DNA of 64,000 nt from Betaproteobacteria bacterium (GTDB lineage Bacteria > Pseudomonadota > Gammaproteobacteria > Burkholderiales > Burkholderiaceae_D). Location: assembly GCA_025362735.1 (NCBI GenBank), contig JANYFL010000065.1, forward strand, positions 121,179-185,178, given 5' to 3'. The stretch's first letter is position 1. Each line of letters opens with the position of its first letter. Shown one piece after another: positions 27,506 through 35,087 of the stretch. Under the pieces are notes generated by a model. It was not told the DNA's origin, ran no database searches, and was given only the letters and a program-made list of their open reading frames with translations. The position numbers and the translations under genes were made by a program.

Positions 27506-29020
27506 ATGTGCGGGATTGTTGGCGTAGTCGCTCAAACTCCGGTGAACCAGTTGCTTTATGACACGCTGCTGCTGTTGCAGCATCGCGGTCAGGATGCGGC
27601 GGGCATCGCGACAGGCTTTGGCAAGACCTTCAATATGTCCAAGGGCGCAGGCTTGGTGCGAGACGTGTTCCGTACGCGCAATATGCGCGATCTTTCCGGC
27701 AATATTGGCATTGCTCAGGTACGCTATCCCACGGCGGGTTCGGCAGTCAATGCGCAGGAGGCACAGCCCTTTTACGTTAACGCCCCATTCGGTATCACGC
27801 TTGCTCACAACGGCAACCTGACCAATTGGGCGGAACTTAAAGACGAGATGTTCCGCATCGATCGACGCCACATCAATACTGAATCAGACTCGGAAGTTCT
27901 GCTCAACGTGCTGGCGCATGAACTGCAAACGGTCACTGCCGGCTATTCGCTTGATACCGACGCGGTCTTCAAGGCCGTTACGGGCTTGCACAAGCGCGTG
28001 CGTGGATCTTATGCTGTGGTGGCCCAGATCGCCGGCTTTGGCATGCTGGCTTTTCGTGATCCGTTTGGCATTCGTCCACTGGCCATCGGCGTAGCTGAAA
28101 CGGAGCGTGGGCGTGAATACCTGATCGCTTCCGAATCGGTCGCCATTGAAGGTATGGGTTTCAAGCTGATGCGCGACGTAGCGCCAGGCGAAGCCATTTT
28201 CATCGACATCGAAGGTAATTTTTACGCGCGCCAGTGTGCCGAAAATCCCAGCCTGAACCCCTGTATTTTCGAGTACGTCTACCTCGCTCGGCCAGACTCG
28301 CTGATGGACGGTGTTTCGGTCTATGCGGCACGGCTGCGAATGGGCGAATACTTGGCCGACAAAATCAAGCGGGAAATGCGCTTGGGCGATATTGATGTGG
28401 TCATGCCGATTCCTGACTCCAGCCGTCCTGCTGCGATGCAAATGGCAATGCAACTTGGCCTCGACTACCGCGAAGGCTTCATCAAGAATCGCTACATTGG
28501 TCGCACTTTCATCATGCCGGGTCAAGGTGTGCGTAAAAAGTCAGTGCGCCAGAAACTCAATCCGATCGGGGTCGAGTTCAAGGGTAAGAATGTTCTGATT
28601 GTGGATGATTCAATCGTGCGCGGTACGACCAGCAACCAGATTGTGGAAATGGCACGAGAGTCGGGTGCCAACAAGGTTGTGTTTGCTTCGGCTGCGCCTC
28701 CGGTGCGCTTCCCGAATGTATACGGAATCGACATGCCGACTCGCAGTGAGCTGATCGCACATGGACGCAATGATGACGAGATCCGTGCGGCAATTGGTGC
28801 CGATGCGCTGATCTACCAGGATATTGAAGACATGAAGCAGTCGGTGCGCGATGTGCAGCCTGCGATTCGTAATTTTGAGGCCTCATGTTTTGATGGAAAT
28901 TACATCACTGGCGATATCACCACCGAGTATCTGGACCGGGTGGAATACGCGCGTCAACATCCTAAGGCTTATGAAGAGGAGTCGCGTTCACAACTCAATC
29001 TCAATCTAGTGCCTGACTGA
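27506..29020 (+). CDS. purF: Amidophosphoribosyltransferase
   Basis: A 504-residue enzyme for the first committed step of purine synthesis, PRPP plus glutamine to phosphoribosylamine. It starts MCGIVGVV, so the nucleophilic cysteine is residue 2 with no propeptide, as in the E. coli type. The glutaminase domain continues with LLLQHRGQDAAGIA and RYPTAGS, and the C-terminal phosphoribosyltransferase domain has the PRPP loop VLIVDDSIVRGTTSNQIV. Substrate tunnelling from glutaminase to transferase is known for the family. Confidence 0.97.
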   Translation: MCGIVGVVAQTPVNQLLYDTLLLLQHRGQDAAGIATGFGKTFNMSKGAGLVRDVFRTRNMRDLSGNIGIAQVRYPTAGSAVNAQEAQPFYVNAPFGITLAHNGNLTNWAELKDEMFRIDRRHINTESDSEVLLNVLAHELQTVTAGYSLDTDAVFKAVTGLHKRVRGSYAVVAQIAGFGMLAFRDPFGIRPLAIGVAETERGREYLIASESVAIEGMGFKLMRDVAPGEAIFIDIEGNFYARQCAENPSLNPCIFEYVYLARPDSLMDGVSVYAARLRMGEYLADKIKREMRLGDIDVVMPIPDSSRPAAMQMAMQLGLDYREGFIKNRYIGRTFIMPGQGVRKKSVRQKLNPIGVEFKGKNVLIVDDSIVRGTTSNQIVEMARESGANKVVFASAAPPVRFPNVYGIDMPTRSELIAHGRNDDEIRAAIGADALIYQDIEDMKQSVRDVQPAIRNFEASCFDGNYITGDITTEYLDRVEYARQHPKAYEEESRSQLNLNLVPD

Positions 29021-29211
29021 AATCAATTTTCCGTTCGTCCTGAGTGCCGCACGGAGTGGGACGTATCGAAGGGTGAACCGAAAACCAGCAAATCATCGTT
29101 TCGCTTGACGTTGATCTTCGCTCGATAGAGAATTGAATTGCGCCGATTTGGTCTGCTTGCGGGCGCTTAACAAATACCGCTAAAGTGAGATTGCTGATCA
29201 GAATGTTCTGC

Positions 29212-29244
29212 AACCCGCTTTGGTTTTTACGAAGCGGGTTTTTT
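29212..29244 (+). terminator. Hairpin terminator directly before metZ
   Basis: AACCCGCTT (29212-29220) pairs with AAGCGGGTT (29232-29240), followed by a short T run. It could simply end the purF transcript, but only about 14 bases separate it from the likely metZ start, so it might also act as an attenuator of metZ. The 190 bases between purF and this hairpin hold no recognisable gene. Confidence 0.7.
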
Positions 29245-29257
29245 ATTGGTGACGGTC

Positions 29258-30454
29258 ATGAACGAAAAATATGATATTGAAACCTTGGCAGTACGCGCCG
29301 GGACCAAACGCAGTGCCTTTGGTGAACATGCCGAAGCGCTGTTCCTGACGTCAAGCTTTGTCTTCGATAGTGCCGAAGAGATTGCCGAGGCGTTTGCAGC
29401 GACGGGCGGCGCCTATACCTATTCGCGCTTTTCCAATCCCACCGTAAGCATGTTTCAGGATCGGCTTGCTGCACTCGAGGGTGCGGAAGCTTGCCTGGCC
29501 ACTTCATCCGGAATGAGCGCCATTTTTGCCTGCTGCCTGGGTACTTTGAATGCGGGCGACCACATCGTTTCTTCGCAAAGTATTTTTGGTGCAACGGTGC
29601 AATTGTTCAACACCATCCTGGGCCGCTTTGGGGTAACGACTAGCTATGTCTCGCTGACCGATCCACAGGCCTGGGCCGATGCCATTCAACCTAATACCAA
29701 GTTGTTTTATCTGGAAACGCCTTCGAATCCTTTGACTGAAATTGCCGATATTCGGGCGATCAAGCAGGTGGCAGAAAAGGCCGGGGTATTGCTGGTCGTC
29801 GACAATTGCTTTTGCTCGCCGGCCTTGCAAAGACCGTTTGAACTGGGGGCCGACGTGGTTATCCATTCGGCGACCAAGTATCTGGATGGTCAGGGCCGGG
29901 TTTTGGGAGGCGCTGTGCTTGGCTCCAAAGAATTCATCCAGGACAAGATTGCTCCGATTTTGCGGACATCCGGTCCTTCTTTGTCACCTTTCAACGCGTG
30001 GGTGATCCTGAAGGGTATGGAAACTCTGGCTATCCGCATGGAAAAACAGTCGGCCAACGCCGCTGAACTGGCCGACTGGCTGGTGCAGCAACCTCAAATC
30101 GAACGCGTCTATTACCCCGGCCTCACCAGTCATCCCCAACATGCCTTGGCAATGCAGCAACAGAAAAGTGGCGGCGCTATTCTCAGCTTTGAGATGAAAG
30201 GCAATTCAGAGGAGCAGCGCAAGGCCAAAGCTTGGGAGGTTGTGAATGGCTGCAAATTGATTTCGATCACAGCCAATCTAGGTGACACGCGCAGTACGAT
30301 TACGCACCCGGCTACGACGACGCATGCCCGAATAACCCAAGAAGCACGAACGTTGGCTGGCGTTGGGGATGGATTGCTACGAATTGCGGTTGGACTAGAA
30401 AGCGTGGCAGACCTAAAGCGTGATCTGGTCCGGGGTCTTACTGAAAAAGACTGA
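29258..30454 (+). CDS. metZ: O-succinylhomoserine sulfhydrylase
   Basis: A 398-residue PLP enzyme of the Cys/Met-metabolism (gamma) family, which makes homocysteine from O-succinylhomoserine and sulfide. Recognisable blocks are LAVRAGTKRS at the N-terminus, SFVFDSAEEIAEAFA, YTYSRFSNPTVSMFQ, and SATKYLDGQGRVLGG with the PLP-binding lysine. The position after purF is typical for metZ in betaproteobacteria. The ATG at 29258 gives the family-like N-terminus MNEKYDIETLAV; TTG 29246 and GTG 29249 are in frame too. None has a clear ribosome site because a terminator-like hairpin sits immediately upstream. Confidence 0.92.
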   Translation: MNEKYDIETLAVRAGTKRSAFGEHAEALFLTSSFVFDSAEEIAEAFAATGGAYTYSRFSNPTVSMFQDRLAALEGAEACLATSSGMSAIFACCLGTLNAGDHIVSSQSIFGATVQLFNTILGRFGVTTSYVSLTDPQAWADAIQPNTKLFYLETPSNPLTEIADIRAIKQVAEKAGVLLVVDNCFCSPALQRPFELGADVVIHSATKYLDGQGRVLGGAVLGSKEFIQDKIAPILRTSGPSLSPFNAWVILKGMETLAIRMEKQSANAAELADWLVQQPQIERVYYPGLTSHPQHALAMQQQKSGGAILSFEMKGNSEEQRKAKAWEVVNGCKLISITANLGDTRSTITHPATTTHARITQEARTLAGVGDGLLRIAVGLESVADLKRDLVRGLTEKD

Positions 30455-30473
30455 TCAATATAGATCAGTCTTT
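30446..30473. terminator. Bidirectional terminator between metZ and the TPR/HD-GYP gene
   Basis: A perfect 11-base stem AAAGACTGATC / GATCAGTCTTT with loop AATATA spans the metZ stop codon. The minus strand continues with additional T residues, so it can serve the convergent TPR/HD-GYP gene as well. Confidence 0.85.
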
Positions 30474-30483
30474 GACGCTCTGA

Positions 30484-32349
30484 TCAGGAACTGGTCGGGG
30501 GCGTTTGCGTAGAGGAAATGTCTCGGTCGGCGCTGCGGCTCTTACCGAGCGTTTCGGCAATTTTTTCTCGAGCACGCAAGAAAGAAGATCCTTTGGCGGC
30601 CTGACCTAAAAAGGCGTCCAAGTCGCCATGTTCTGCTTGTAAGCGTGGAACGAGTTCAAGGAAGCGATCTGTTAATTCAGGATCAAACTGCTTTCCACGT
30701 AACGAGGCGATTTCCTGCAGAGTGTCTTCAATAGACCATGCATCTTTGTAGGGGCGCTTATGTGAAAGTGCGTCAAACACGTCGGCCAAAGCGGTGATGC
30801 GAGCCATCAAGGGAATCGCCGTGCCTGCCAATTTGTTCGGATAACCATTGCCATTCCACCATTCGTGGTGATAACGCGCAATATCTTCGGCCATCTGCAT
30901 CTGAGGGATATTGCTTTTGGCCAGCAGTTCGGCACCAATCGTCGTATGGGCGCGCATGATCTGCACTTCGGCATCATTCAATTTAGACGGCTTCAATAGT
31001 ATGGCATCTGGAATGCCAACTTTGCCAATATCATGCAAACGTCCTGCAAGGTCGACCATCAATACGACATCTTGCTTGATTCCATATTCGGCAGCCAGAA
31101 TTGCGGCCAGCTTGCCAACCCGGTAAGAATGCTCGCCAGTCGAGTCGTCCCTTAGTTCGGCGGTAACCGCTAGGCGCTCCAGTGTCTCCATGCGCGAACG
31201 GAATAACTCCTGCTCGGCGATTTTGCCACGCAGCAAAGCCTCTTGTTGTTCCAAGGCCTTAGTAGGTTTTTCTGAATAAGTATTCTGGTGAAACTCTACG
31301 TTAAGCTTCAGATGTTCTAGAACGTTGGTTTCGTGCTGAGTGCGTGTTTGATCGAGCAGTTCACGCAGATAAAGCAAAGCCTGCTCGGGTTTTCCTGCTA
31401 ATTCATAGGCTTTGACTACGGCAATCAGCGCATCCCGCAGTGCAGAGCGCATCACACGCGCTTTTTCCAGGTTGGCTGAAAGCCTCGAAAGCCCAAGATC
31501 AATCAATCCGGCATGAACCTCGTATAACCCTTCAGCAATACCAGCCACTAGTTCAGCTCTAGGGGTTTTTGCTAGTGCCGCATAGTGTTTCGCAAACTCA
31601 CAACGCTCCTTAGCTTTTTCTAAATTATCTACTTCAAGAAGAAGCCGAATGTAGTGATTTTCTCTAAGGGTTAGATTCAGATAGTCATTGATTGACTTAA
31701 AATCTGAAGTTTCTTTATATGCGATTTCGATATTCTTGAGTCCCAGCCTGAAGTCGCGCATGTGCAGGCTGGACAGGACAATGTTGTTAAGTGCGGCTGT
31801 TCGAGCCTGCTTTAATGAGTCGTCATTTTCTGAAATTTCAACGGCTCGTTCAAAGCAGTCAATTGCTTCTCTAAACTGTGCGGCATAGTGCAACGCCAAG
31901 CCTAAATTTGTCCATGTATTGCACTCTCCTTTGCGATCACCAAGTTCGCGAGCGAGTTCTAATGCTCTTACATAGGACTGTATGGCTAAAGCAATGTTAC
32001 CCGTATCAGCACAAAGTATTCCTAGAGTGTTCAGACATTTTCTTAATAACGAAAGATTGGCTGAGGCTTCTGCTAATTGGATTGCATACTGTGTTGAGCT
32101 GATACCGGCAAATGGTTTTCCGATAACATAAAAGAACTGTGCAGCGTCTCTCAAGCACTCAATCTTTTGGGTTTCAAGTCCCTCGCCTTGAATTTCCCGT
32201 ACTCTCTGGACTGCTTTCTCAATTAAAGAAGTGGACTCTTTTTTGGGCTCGGCCAGATGTGACTTGATCTGATTTGCGATGAAAATCAGTTCATCTGCCA
32301 CCTGTGTGGTGGCAATAAGAGTCAAGTGGGAGGAGGGCACAGCGGCCAT
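30484..32349 (-). CDS. TPR-repeat protein with C-terminal HD-GYP c-di-GMP phosphodiesterase domain
   Basis: A 621-residue soluble protein. Residues about 60-330 are alpha-helical TPR-type repeats (for example CNTLGILCADTGNIALAIQSY and NLGLALHYAAQFREAIDCFERA), with no signal peptide or membrane segment. A coiled linker (about 365-395) leads to an HD-GYP domain from about 400, with H407, the HD pair H439/D440 in LHDIGKVGIP, H468, H494/H495/E496, the GYP at 502-504 and D523, i.e. the metal ligands and GYP motif are all present. It should hydrolyse c-di-GMP in the cytoplasm. It is divergent from three tandem double-glycine peptide genes (190 bases between starts). TPR folds bind short peptides in the Gram-positive RRNPP receptors, so peptide sensing is a hypothesis, not an observation. 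Confidence 0.88.
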   Translation of the reverse strand: MAAVPSSHLTLIATTQVADELIFIANQIKSHLAEPKKESTSLIEKAVQRVREIQGEGLETQKIECLRDAAQFFYVIGKPFAGISSTQYAIQLAEASANLSLLRKCLNTLGILCADTGNIALAIQSYVRALELARELGDRKGECNTWTNLGLALHYAAQFREAIDCFERAVEISENDDSLKQARTAALNNIVLSSLHMRDFRLGLKNIEIAYKETSDFKSINDYLNLTLRENHYIRLLLEVDNLEKAKERCEFAKHYAALAKTPRAELVAGIAEGLYEVHAGLIDLGLSRLSANLEKARVMRSALRDALIAVVKAYELAGKPEQALLYLRELLDQTRTQHETNVLEHLKLNVEFHQNTYSEKPTKALEQQEALLRGKIAEQELFRSRMETLERLAVTAELRDDSTGEHSYRVGKLAAILAAEYGIKQDVVLMVDLAGRLHDIGKVGIPDAILLKPSKLNDAEVQIMRAHTTIGAELLAKSNIPQMQMAEDIARYHHEWWNGNGYPNKLAGTAIPLMARITALADVFDALSHKRPYKDAWSIEDTLQEIASLRGKQFDPELTDRFLELVPRLQAEHGDLDAFLGQAAKGSSFLRAREKIAETLGKSRSADRDISSTQTPPTSS

Positions 32350-32425
32350 TTTGAGGGAAAAGTTCTAGTAAAATTTAGGGGTTTTATCTCGTTCGCTTAA
32401 GGGACTAGTATTTTTAGATTAATAG

Positions 32426-32454
32426 TTGCAGCAAGTTTTATGCTAACTGATACT
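32426..32454 (+). promoter_or_regulatory. Candidate sigma-70 promoter for the tandem peptide genes
   Basis: TTGCAG and GATACT stand 17 bases apart in the AT-rich 190-base gap between the TPR/HD-GYP gene and the first peptide gene. The -10 box ends 85 bases before the first ATG. The match is moderate (three and four of six consensus bases). Confidence 0.35.
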
Positions 32455-32539
32455 GGCGAAAAGTTCGACAAATATTGTAATTTTTTCAGACATTTTTGCA
32501 GTTTAGACCATTTTTTGACTTTACCTAGGGGAAACGATC

Positions 32540-32659
32540 ATGGAACTGATGAACACGACGGAACAAGCTGAAGTACAAGTTGAACTTTTGCGCGAACTGG
32601 CTGATGTAGAACTGGCCTTAGTTGGCGGCGGCATGGGTTCTGTTGTATTTGACGACTGA
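32540..32659 (+). CDS. Double-glycine leader peptide, copy 1 of 3
   Basis: A 39-codon gene with its own ribosome site (GGGGAAACGATC before ATG). The product has a 31-residue acidic helical leader ending LADVELALVGGG. Aligned to the C39-peptidase leader consensus, L20 is at -12, E24 at -8, L25 at -7, V28 at -4 and G30-G31 at -2/-1, so cleavage after G31 would release MGSVVFDD. There is no cysteine and no modifying enzyme nearby. A C39-peptidase exporter is encoded 380 bases downstream on the other strand. Copies 2 and 3 are nearly identical in protein but not in DNA. I do not recognise the family; it could be a signal, a small bacteriocin or something else. Confidence 0.85.
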   Translation: MELMNTTEQAEVQVELLRELADVELALVGGGMGSVVFDD

Positions 32660-32726
32660 TCCATTACTTTATCGACTTAGATAGTAATTTCTGAAATTTT
32701 AGACCAATTATTTTTAGGAAATGATC

Positions 32727-32846
32727 ATGGAACTGATGAACGCTACTGAACAGGCTGAAGTACAAGTTGAATTGCTGCGCGAACTGGCTGATGTAGAACT
32801 GGCCTTGGTTGGTGGCGGCATGGGTTCTGTTGTATTTGATGACTGA
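32727..32846 (+). CDS. Double-glycine leader peptide, copy 2 of 3
   Basis: Identical in length to copy 1 and identical in sequence except residue 6 (Ala instead of Thr). It has its own ribosome site (TAGGAAATGATC) and lies 67 bases after copy 1. Its upstream DNA shares TTTTAGACCA and a T-rich stretch with the region before copy 1, which suggests the duplicated unit includes the leader RNA. Predicted core MGSVVFDD. Confidence 0.85.
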   Translation: MELMNATEQAEVQVELLRELADVELALVGGGMGSVVFDD

Positions 32847-32903
32847 TTGGTTATTGAATTCAACAAAGACTATTTAACAAAATACTAAACTGAGGAAATG
32901 ACC

Positions 32904-33023
32904 ATGGAACTGATGAACACAACAGAACAGGCTGAAGTACAAGTTGAACTGCTTCGTGAACTGGCTGATGTAGAACTGGCTTTGGTTGGCGGCGGTATGG
33001 GTTCAGTTGTTTTTGATGACTAA
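32904..33023 (+). CDS. Double-glycine leader peptide, copy 3 of 3
   Basis: Same protein as copy 1, with a ribosome site TGAGGAAATGACC, 57 bases after copy 2 and ending in TAA instead of TGA. Across the three copies 13 of the 39 sense codons differ, yet only codon 6 changes the amino acid, so the encoded peptide, not the DNA, has been conserved. Its stop is 15 bases from the stop of the convergent exporter gene; no convincing terminator lies between them. Confidence 0.85.
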   Translation: MELMNTTEQAEVQVELLRELADVELALVGGGMGSVVFDD

Positions 33024-33038
33024 GCAGGCTTAGTATGC

Positions 33039-35087
33039 TTACATCTGTATGACCCGGTCCGCATTTTGGACGGTATCGGGTCGGTGGCTGACAATAACAA
33101 TACCAACATCCAGCTGCCTTAGTCTTTCAGTGACTTGATGTTCGCGTTCTAGATCAAGTTGATCGAACGCTTCATCCAAAAATAAAATCTCGGGTTTTCG
33201 ATAAAGCGCCCGCGCCAGCAGGATGCGTTGCTTTTGTCCGCCAGACAGGGCGACCCCCAAATTACCCACGATAGTGTTGTACTGCATCGGCATAGCCAGA
33301 ATGTCTTCTTCAATCATGGCAAGTTGCGCGCATTCTCTTGCACGCTTGGAGTCGTGGGCAGGATCAAAGAAACTGATGTTGTCTTCAATCGTGCCGACAA
33401 AAAGCTGGTCGTCCTGCATCACAACCCCGATCCGGCTGCGATAGGCGCGCAGATCAATTTCGCGTAAATCCCTGCCATTGACCTTGAGTGTGCCTTCGCT
33501 TGGCGGGAGTAATCCAACTAATACCTTGATCATGGTTGTTTTTCCGCAACCAGATGGGCCGACCAGGGCGACGACTTCTCCCTTTTTGATGCTGCAACTG
33601 AAGTTGCGGAACACGAAACCTTCCTGGCCATAGCTGTACCCGATCTTGTCAGCTTCGATGCTCAGCGGGCTGGATGTATCGAGGTGCTGCTGGCTACGGC
33701 TGGGCTCAGGTTCGGCCAGAGCAATATCGGCGATACGCTCCGCATGGAGATCGAGCATGCGAAACTCGATGCTCTTGTCGATCAGATTATTAATGCGACC
33801 CAGAAAAACCAGCTTGAAGCCGATGAAGGCGTAAAGCATGCCGACCGTCAGCAGGCCATCCATGACGGCGAGAGCACCCAACCAGATGACGATAATATTC
33901 TCGAGTCCGAAAATGAGACTGTTAGCAGCACGCTGGCCGATGGCGATTTTCTGTACTCGCACACCGGCATTGATGTGATCGACCACTAGATTCTGATAGC
34001 CGGAACGCCTCTCTTCTTCGCGCAAATTAAGTTTAATTGCCATCATTCCGCGCAATGTCTCAATAAAGTGGGTGCTTGATTTCGCTTCGTGAGCCAGCTG
34101 CTCATCGGTCGCCAGCCGTTGCGGGTAGTAAAAAATCCAGCGCAACAACGCATAAAGTATGGTTGCGACCAGCACGACCGTCGTCAAGGTACCGCTGTAG
34201 ATGAACATGACCACCAAGGTCAGAATCACCATGAAGCCATCAATGATGGTTTCAACAAAATTGGTGGTTAGCGTGCGCTGAATCGCATCCACACTACGAA
34301 AACGCGAAATGATGTCGCCGATGTGGCGCTTTTCGAACCATTCGAGCGGTAGACGGATCATCTGTGCAAACAACTCAATCAGCAAACGCACATTCACCTG
34401 AGTACTGAGGTAAATGCCAACCCAGGCGCGTACCCAGGTTACGACTGACTGAATCACGATCAGCACGCAAAAAGCCACGCCGAGCACGGTGAGGAAATCG
34501 AGGTCTCGTCCGACCAGAACGCGGTCCACGACCATTTGCAGGAAAAACGGCATGGCAATCGCAAACACTTCCAATGCCAGGGTCAGCAAGAAAATCTGGG
34601 CGATGGTGCTTTTATAGCTGGCTGCTGCACCGAGCAGCTGCCACGAACTGATTTTTTCGCGGTCATCCTGTTTGCGGAAACCGGGTGTCGGCGTCAGTTC
34701 CAATGCAACACCGGTGAAATGTCGGGAGGCCTCGCTCAATAGCATGACCCGACGACCGTGTGCAGGATCGTGAATCGTGATGCGTTTGCCTGACACGTGC
34801 GTCAATACAACAAAATGGTTCATATCCCAGTGCAAAATCGCCGGCACGCGTAACTGGGCGAGCGATTCCAAAGGCACCTGAACACCACGGGCACTCATCT
34901 GCATGGTTTCTGCCATGCGGCTGATATGTTTAAGCGTCACCCCCTTGAGTGAAACCGACATTCGTTGGCGCATGGCCGTCAGATCGGTTTGAAAGCCGTG
35001 GTAGGAGGCGATCATGGCCACGCAGGCGATACCGCATTCCGGTGCTTCGGACTGCAAAATCACCGGTACCGTGCGTTTCCACATCAT
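33039..35087 (-). CDS. Peptidase-containing ABC exporter (C39 peptidase, membrane and ATPase domains)
   Basis: A 682-residue exporter that would remove double-glycine leaders and export the core peptide. The N-terminal C39 domain (about 1-140) has the full catalytic set: C18 in PECGIAC, H91 in NHFVVL and D107 in HDPAHG, with Q12 as the oxyanion residue. Six membrane helices follow at about 160-440. The ATPase domain has Walker A GPSGCGKT (510-517), signature LSGGQ (614-618), Walker B ILFLDEA with E639, and H667. This is the colicin V (CvaB) type of architecture. It starts within the stop codon of the HlyD gene (ATGA overlap), so the two are translationally coupled. The three small peptides next to it are the obvious substrates. 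Confidence 0.94.
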   Translation of the reverse strand: MMWKRTVPVILQSEAPECGIACVAMIASYHGFQTDLTAMRQRMSVSLKGVTLKHISRMAETMQMSARGVQVPLESLAQLRVPAILHWDMNHFVVLTHVSGKRITIHDPAHGRRVMLLSEASRHFTGVALELTPTPGFRKQDDREKISSWQLLGAAASYKSTIAQIFLLTLALEVFAIAMPFFLQMVVDRVLVGRDLDFLTVLGVAFCVLIVIQSVVTWVRAWVGIYLSTQVNVRLLIELFAQMIRLPLEWFEKRHIGDIISRFRSVDAIQRTLTTNFVETIIDGFMVILTLVVMFIYSGTLTTVVLVATILYALLRWIFYYPQRLATDEQLAHEAKSSTHFIETLRGMMAIKLNLREEERRSGYQNLVVDHINAGVRVQKIAIGQRAANSLIFGLENIIVIWLGALAVMDGLLTVGMLYAFIGFKLVFLGRINNLIDKSIEFRMLDLHAERIADIALAEPEPSRSQQHLDTSSPLSIEADKIGYSYGQEGFVFRNFSCSIKKGEVVALVGPSGCGKTTMIKVLVGLLPPSEGTLKVNGRDLREIDLRAYRSRIGVVMQDDQLFVGTIEDNISFFDPAHDSKRARECAQLAMIEEDILAMPMQYNTIVGNLGVALSGGQKQRILLARALYRKPEILFLDEAFDQLDLEREHQVTERLRQLDVGIVIVSHRPDTVQNADRVIQM

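Noticed and set aside
32540..33023. The tandem copies as a CRISPR array or simple DNA repeat
   Set aside because: Units are full reading frames with ribosome sites, spacers are unequal and partly related, and the variation is almost all synonymous.
33021..33041. TAAGCA/TGCTTA hairpin as a terminator between the third peptide gene and the exporter gene
   Set aside because: Only six base pairs, a nine-base loop and no T run on either strand.
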